Below are positions 15,062 to 15,400 of a stretch of 15,400 bases of DNA, piece after piece. Below the pieces are notes generated by a model that saw only the letters and a list, made by a program, of their open reading frames with translations, made no database searches and was not told the DNA's origin. Within the stretch, counting starts at the first letter, position 1. Every line of letters begins with the position of its first letter. The stretch comes from Treponema sp. Lineage in GTDB: Bacteria; Spirochaetota; Spirochaetia; Treponematales; Treponemataceae. Made by a program: the position numbers and the translations under genes. The stretch covers positions 1 through 15,400 of the forward strand of contig JAEDJS010000044.1 in the NCBI GenBank assembly GCA_016296205.1. The letters run 5' to 3'.

Positions 15062-15232
15062 TTATGCTTCTTCAATTGCTCCTGTTGGGCAAGAAGATGC
15101 ACAAGCACCACAGCTAACACATGTGTCAGCGTCGATTACACGAGTGTTTTCGCCTTCTTTGATTGCGCCTGTTGGGCATTCGCTTTCACAAGCACCACAG
15201 TTTACACAACTGTCTGTAATTTTGTAAGCCAT
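15062..15232 (-). CDS. 2[4Fe-4S] clostridial-type ferredoxin (56 aa)
   Basis: A short electron carrier of 56 residues: MAYKITDSCVNCGAC... to GAIEEA. It has two perfect CxxCxxCxxxCP clusters, Cys9/12/15/19 and Cys38/41/44/48, each followed by TGAI, the pseudo-twofold arrangement that binds two [4Fe-4S] clusters of low potential. In anaerobes such proteins link pyruvate:ferredoxin oxidoreductase, hydrogenases or Rnf to other redox enzymes; which partner applies here cannot be told. ATG 15232 has TGAGGT seven nt upstream. It has its own promoter and terminator, as expected for an abundant carrier. The Ala-, Glu- and Asp-rich acidic composition is typical of the family. Confidence 0.97.
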   Translation of the reverse strand: MAYKITDSCVNCGACESECPTGAIKEGENTRVIDADTCVSCGACASSCPTGAIEEA

Positions 15233-15247
15233 TTGGGTACCTCACAA

Positions 15248-15259
15248 TAGATTAATCTA
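15248..15259. repeat. 12-bp palindrome at the ferredoxin transcription start
   Basis: TAGATTAATCTA is a perfect 12-bp palindrome between the -10 and the ribosome site, at about the predicted transcription start. It could be an operator half of a paired site together with the dyad at the -35, or chance. Confidence 0.35.
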
Positions 15260-15264
15260 CTAAT

Positions 15265-15293
15265 ACAATATCACAGATTTGAAAAAGTTTCAA
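15265..15293 (-). promoter_or_regulatory. Promoter of the ferredoxin gene
   Basis: TTGAAA (15293-15288, five of six) and TATTGT (15270-15265, four of six) are 17 nt apart, and a TG one base before the -10 (TGATATTGT) makes an extended -10. Transcription should start near 15258, giving a leader of about 25 nt with GAGG at 15243-15240. Confidence 0.65.
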
Positions 15294-15299
15294 CTTTTT
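15282..15299. repeat. Inverted repeat over the ferredoxin -35
   Basis: AAAAAGTT (15282-15289) and AACTTTTT (15292-15299) form a perfect 8-bp dyad with a two-base centre that covers the TTGAAA -35 box. Its position suits a repressor or activator site, but no regulator is identifiable and the arms are AT-rich. Confidence 0.4.
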
Positions 15300-15400
15300 G
15301 CAAATTTTTTTATCGAGAGTATCCCTTCACGGACAGAATAAAAATATACATATAAAAATACTACCAGTCAGTCATAGACTGCCAAAACCGCTAGCTAGCG
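15300..15400. other. Non-coding end of window with small inverted repeats
   Basis: No gene is supported between the ferredoxin promoter and the window end. It contains a short hairpin CAGTC-ATA-GACTG (15369-15381) and a perfect 12-bp palindrome CGCTAGCTAGCG that forms the last bases (15389-15400). The palindrome may continue past the edge. Confidence 0.4.

Noticed and set aside
15369..15381. CAGTC-ATA-GACTG hairpin as a terminator
   Set aside because: Only five base pairs with a three-base loop, and no T-run directly after it on either strand.

Overview
The window looks like a piece of a spirochaete chromosome, most likely a Treponema. It is AT-rich. It carries a PreP-like M16 protease, ClpB, a small outer-membrane-type beta-barrel protein with a C-terminal Phe, a LysM/M23 envelope endopeptidase, a signal-peptide protein with PEGA-like repeats and a class A PBP, and its sigma70 promoters are close to consensus. 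The genus call rests on protein character and synteny style, not on a marker gene. There is no rRNA, tRNA, insertion sequence, prophage or CRISPR.

Left half, plus strand (1-6930): the 3' two thirds of a PreP-family peptidase gene; an unknown 72-residue acidic protein; a tocopherol-cyclase-like (lipocalin-fold) protein; clpB with its own TTGCTT-N17-TATCTT promoter; and a small exported beta-barrel candidate with a strong ribosome site, closed by a strong intrinsic terminator at 6895-6929.

Right half, minus strand (6955-15232, read right to left): a 2[4Fe-4S] ferredoxin with its own promoter and terminator; a four-helix membrane protein whose gene overlaps a LysM/M23 endopeptidase gene by 40 nt; an exported PEGA-like protein; a roughly 90-nt structured intergenic element ending in a GC-rich terminator; then a cluster of PBP1A-type penicillin-binding protein, nadE and rlmJ. 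This cluster has a perfect TTGACA-N17-TATAAT promoter directly against the PBP start codon. nadE and rlmJ overlap by 7 nt. Cell-wall synthesis (PBP) and wall cleavage (M23) lie close together.

Three things stand out. First, the element at 12469-12558 folds into three consecutive hairpins, the first presenting a 17-nt C-rich loop with CCCCUCCC (anti-Shine-Dalgarno-like), and looks like an undescribed small RNA. Second, NadE has a complete two-domain architecture, but the catalytic Cys of its glutaminase domain is replaced by Ala (EIAQD instead of EICED). Third, RlmJ has DPSFE in place of the usual DPPYE motif. These are read directly from the sequence; function is inferred.
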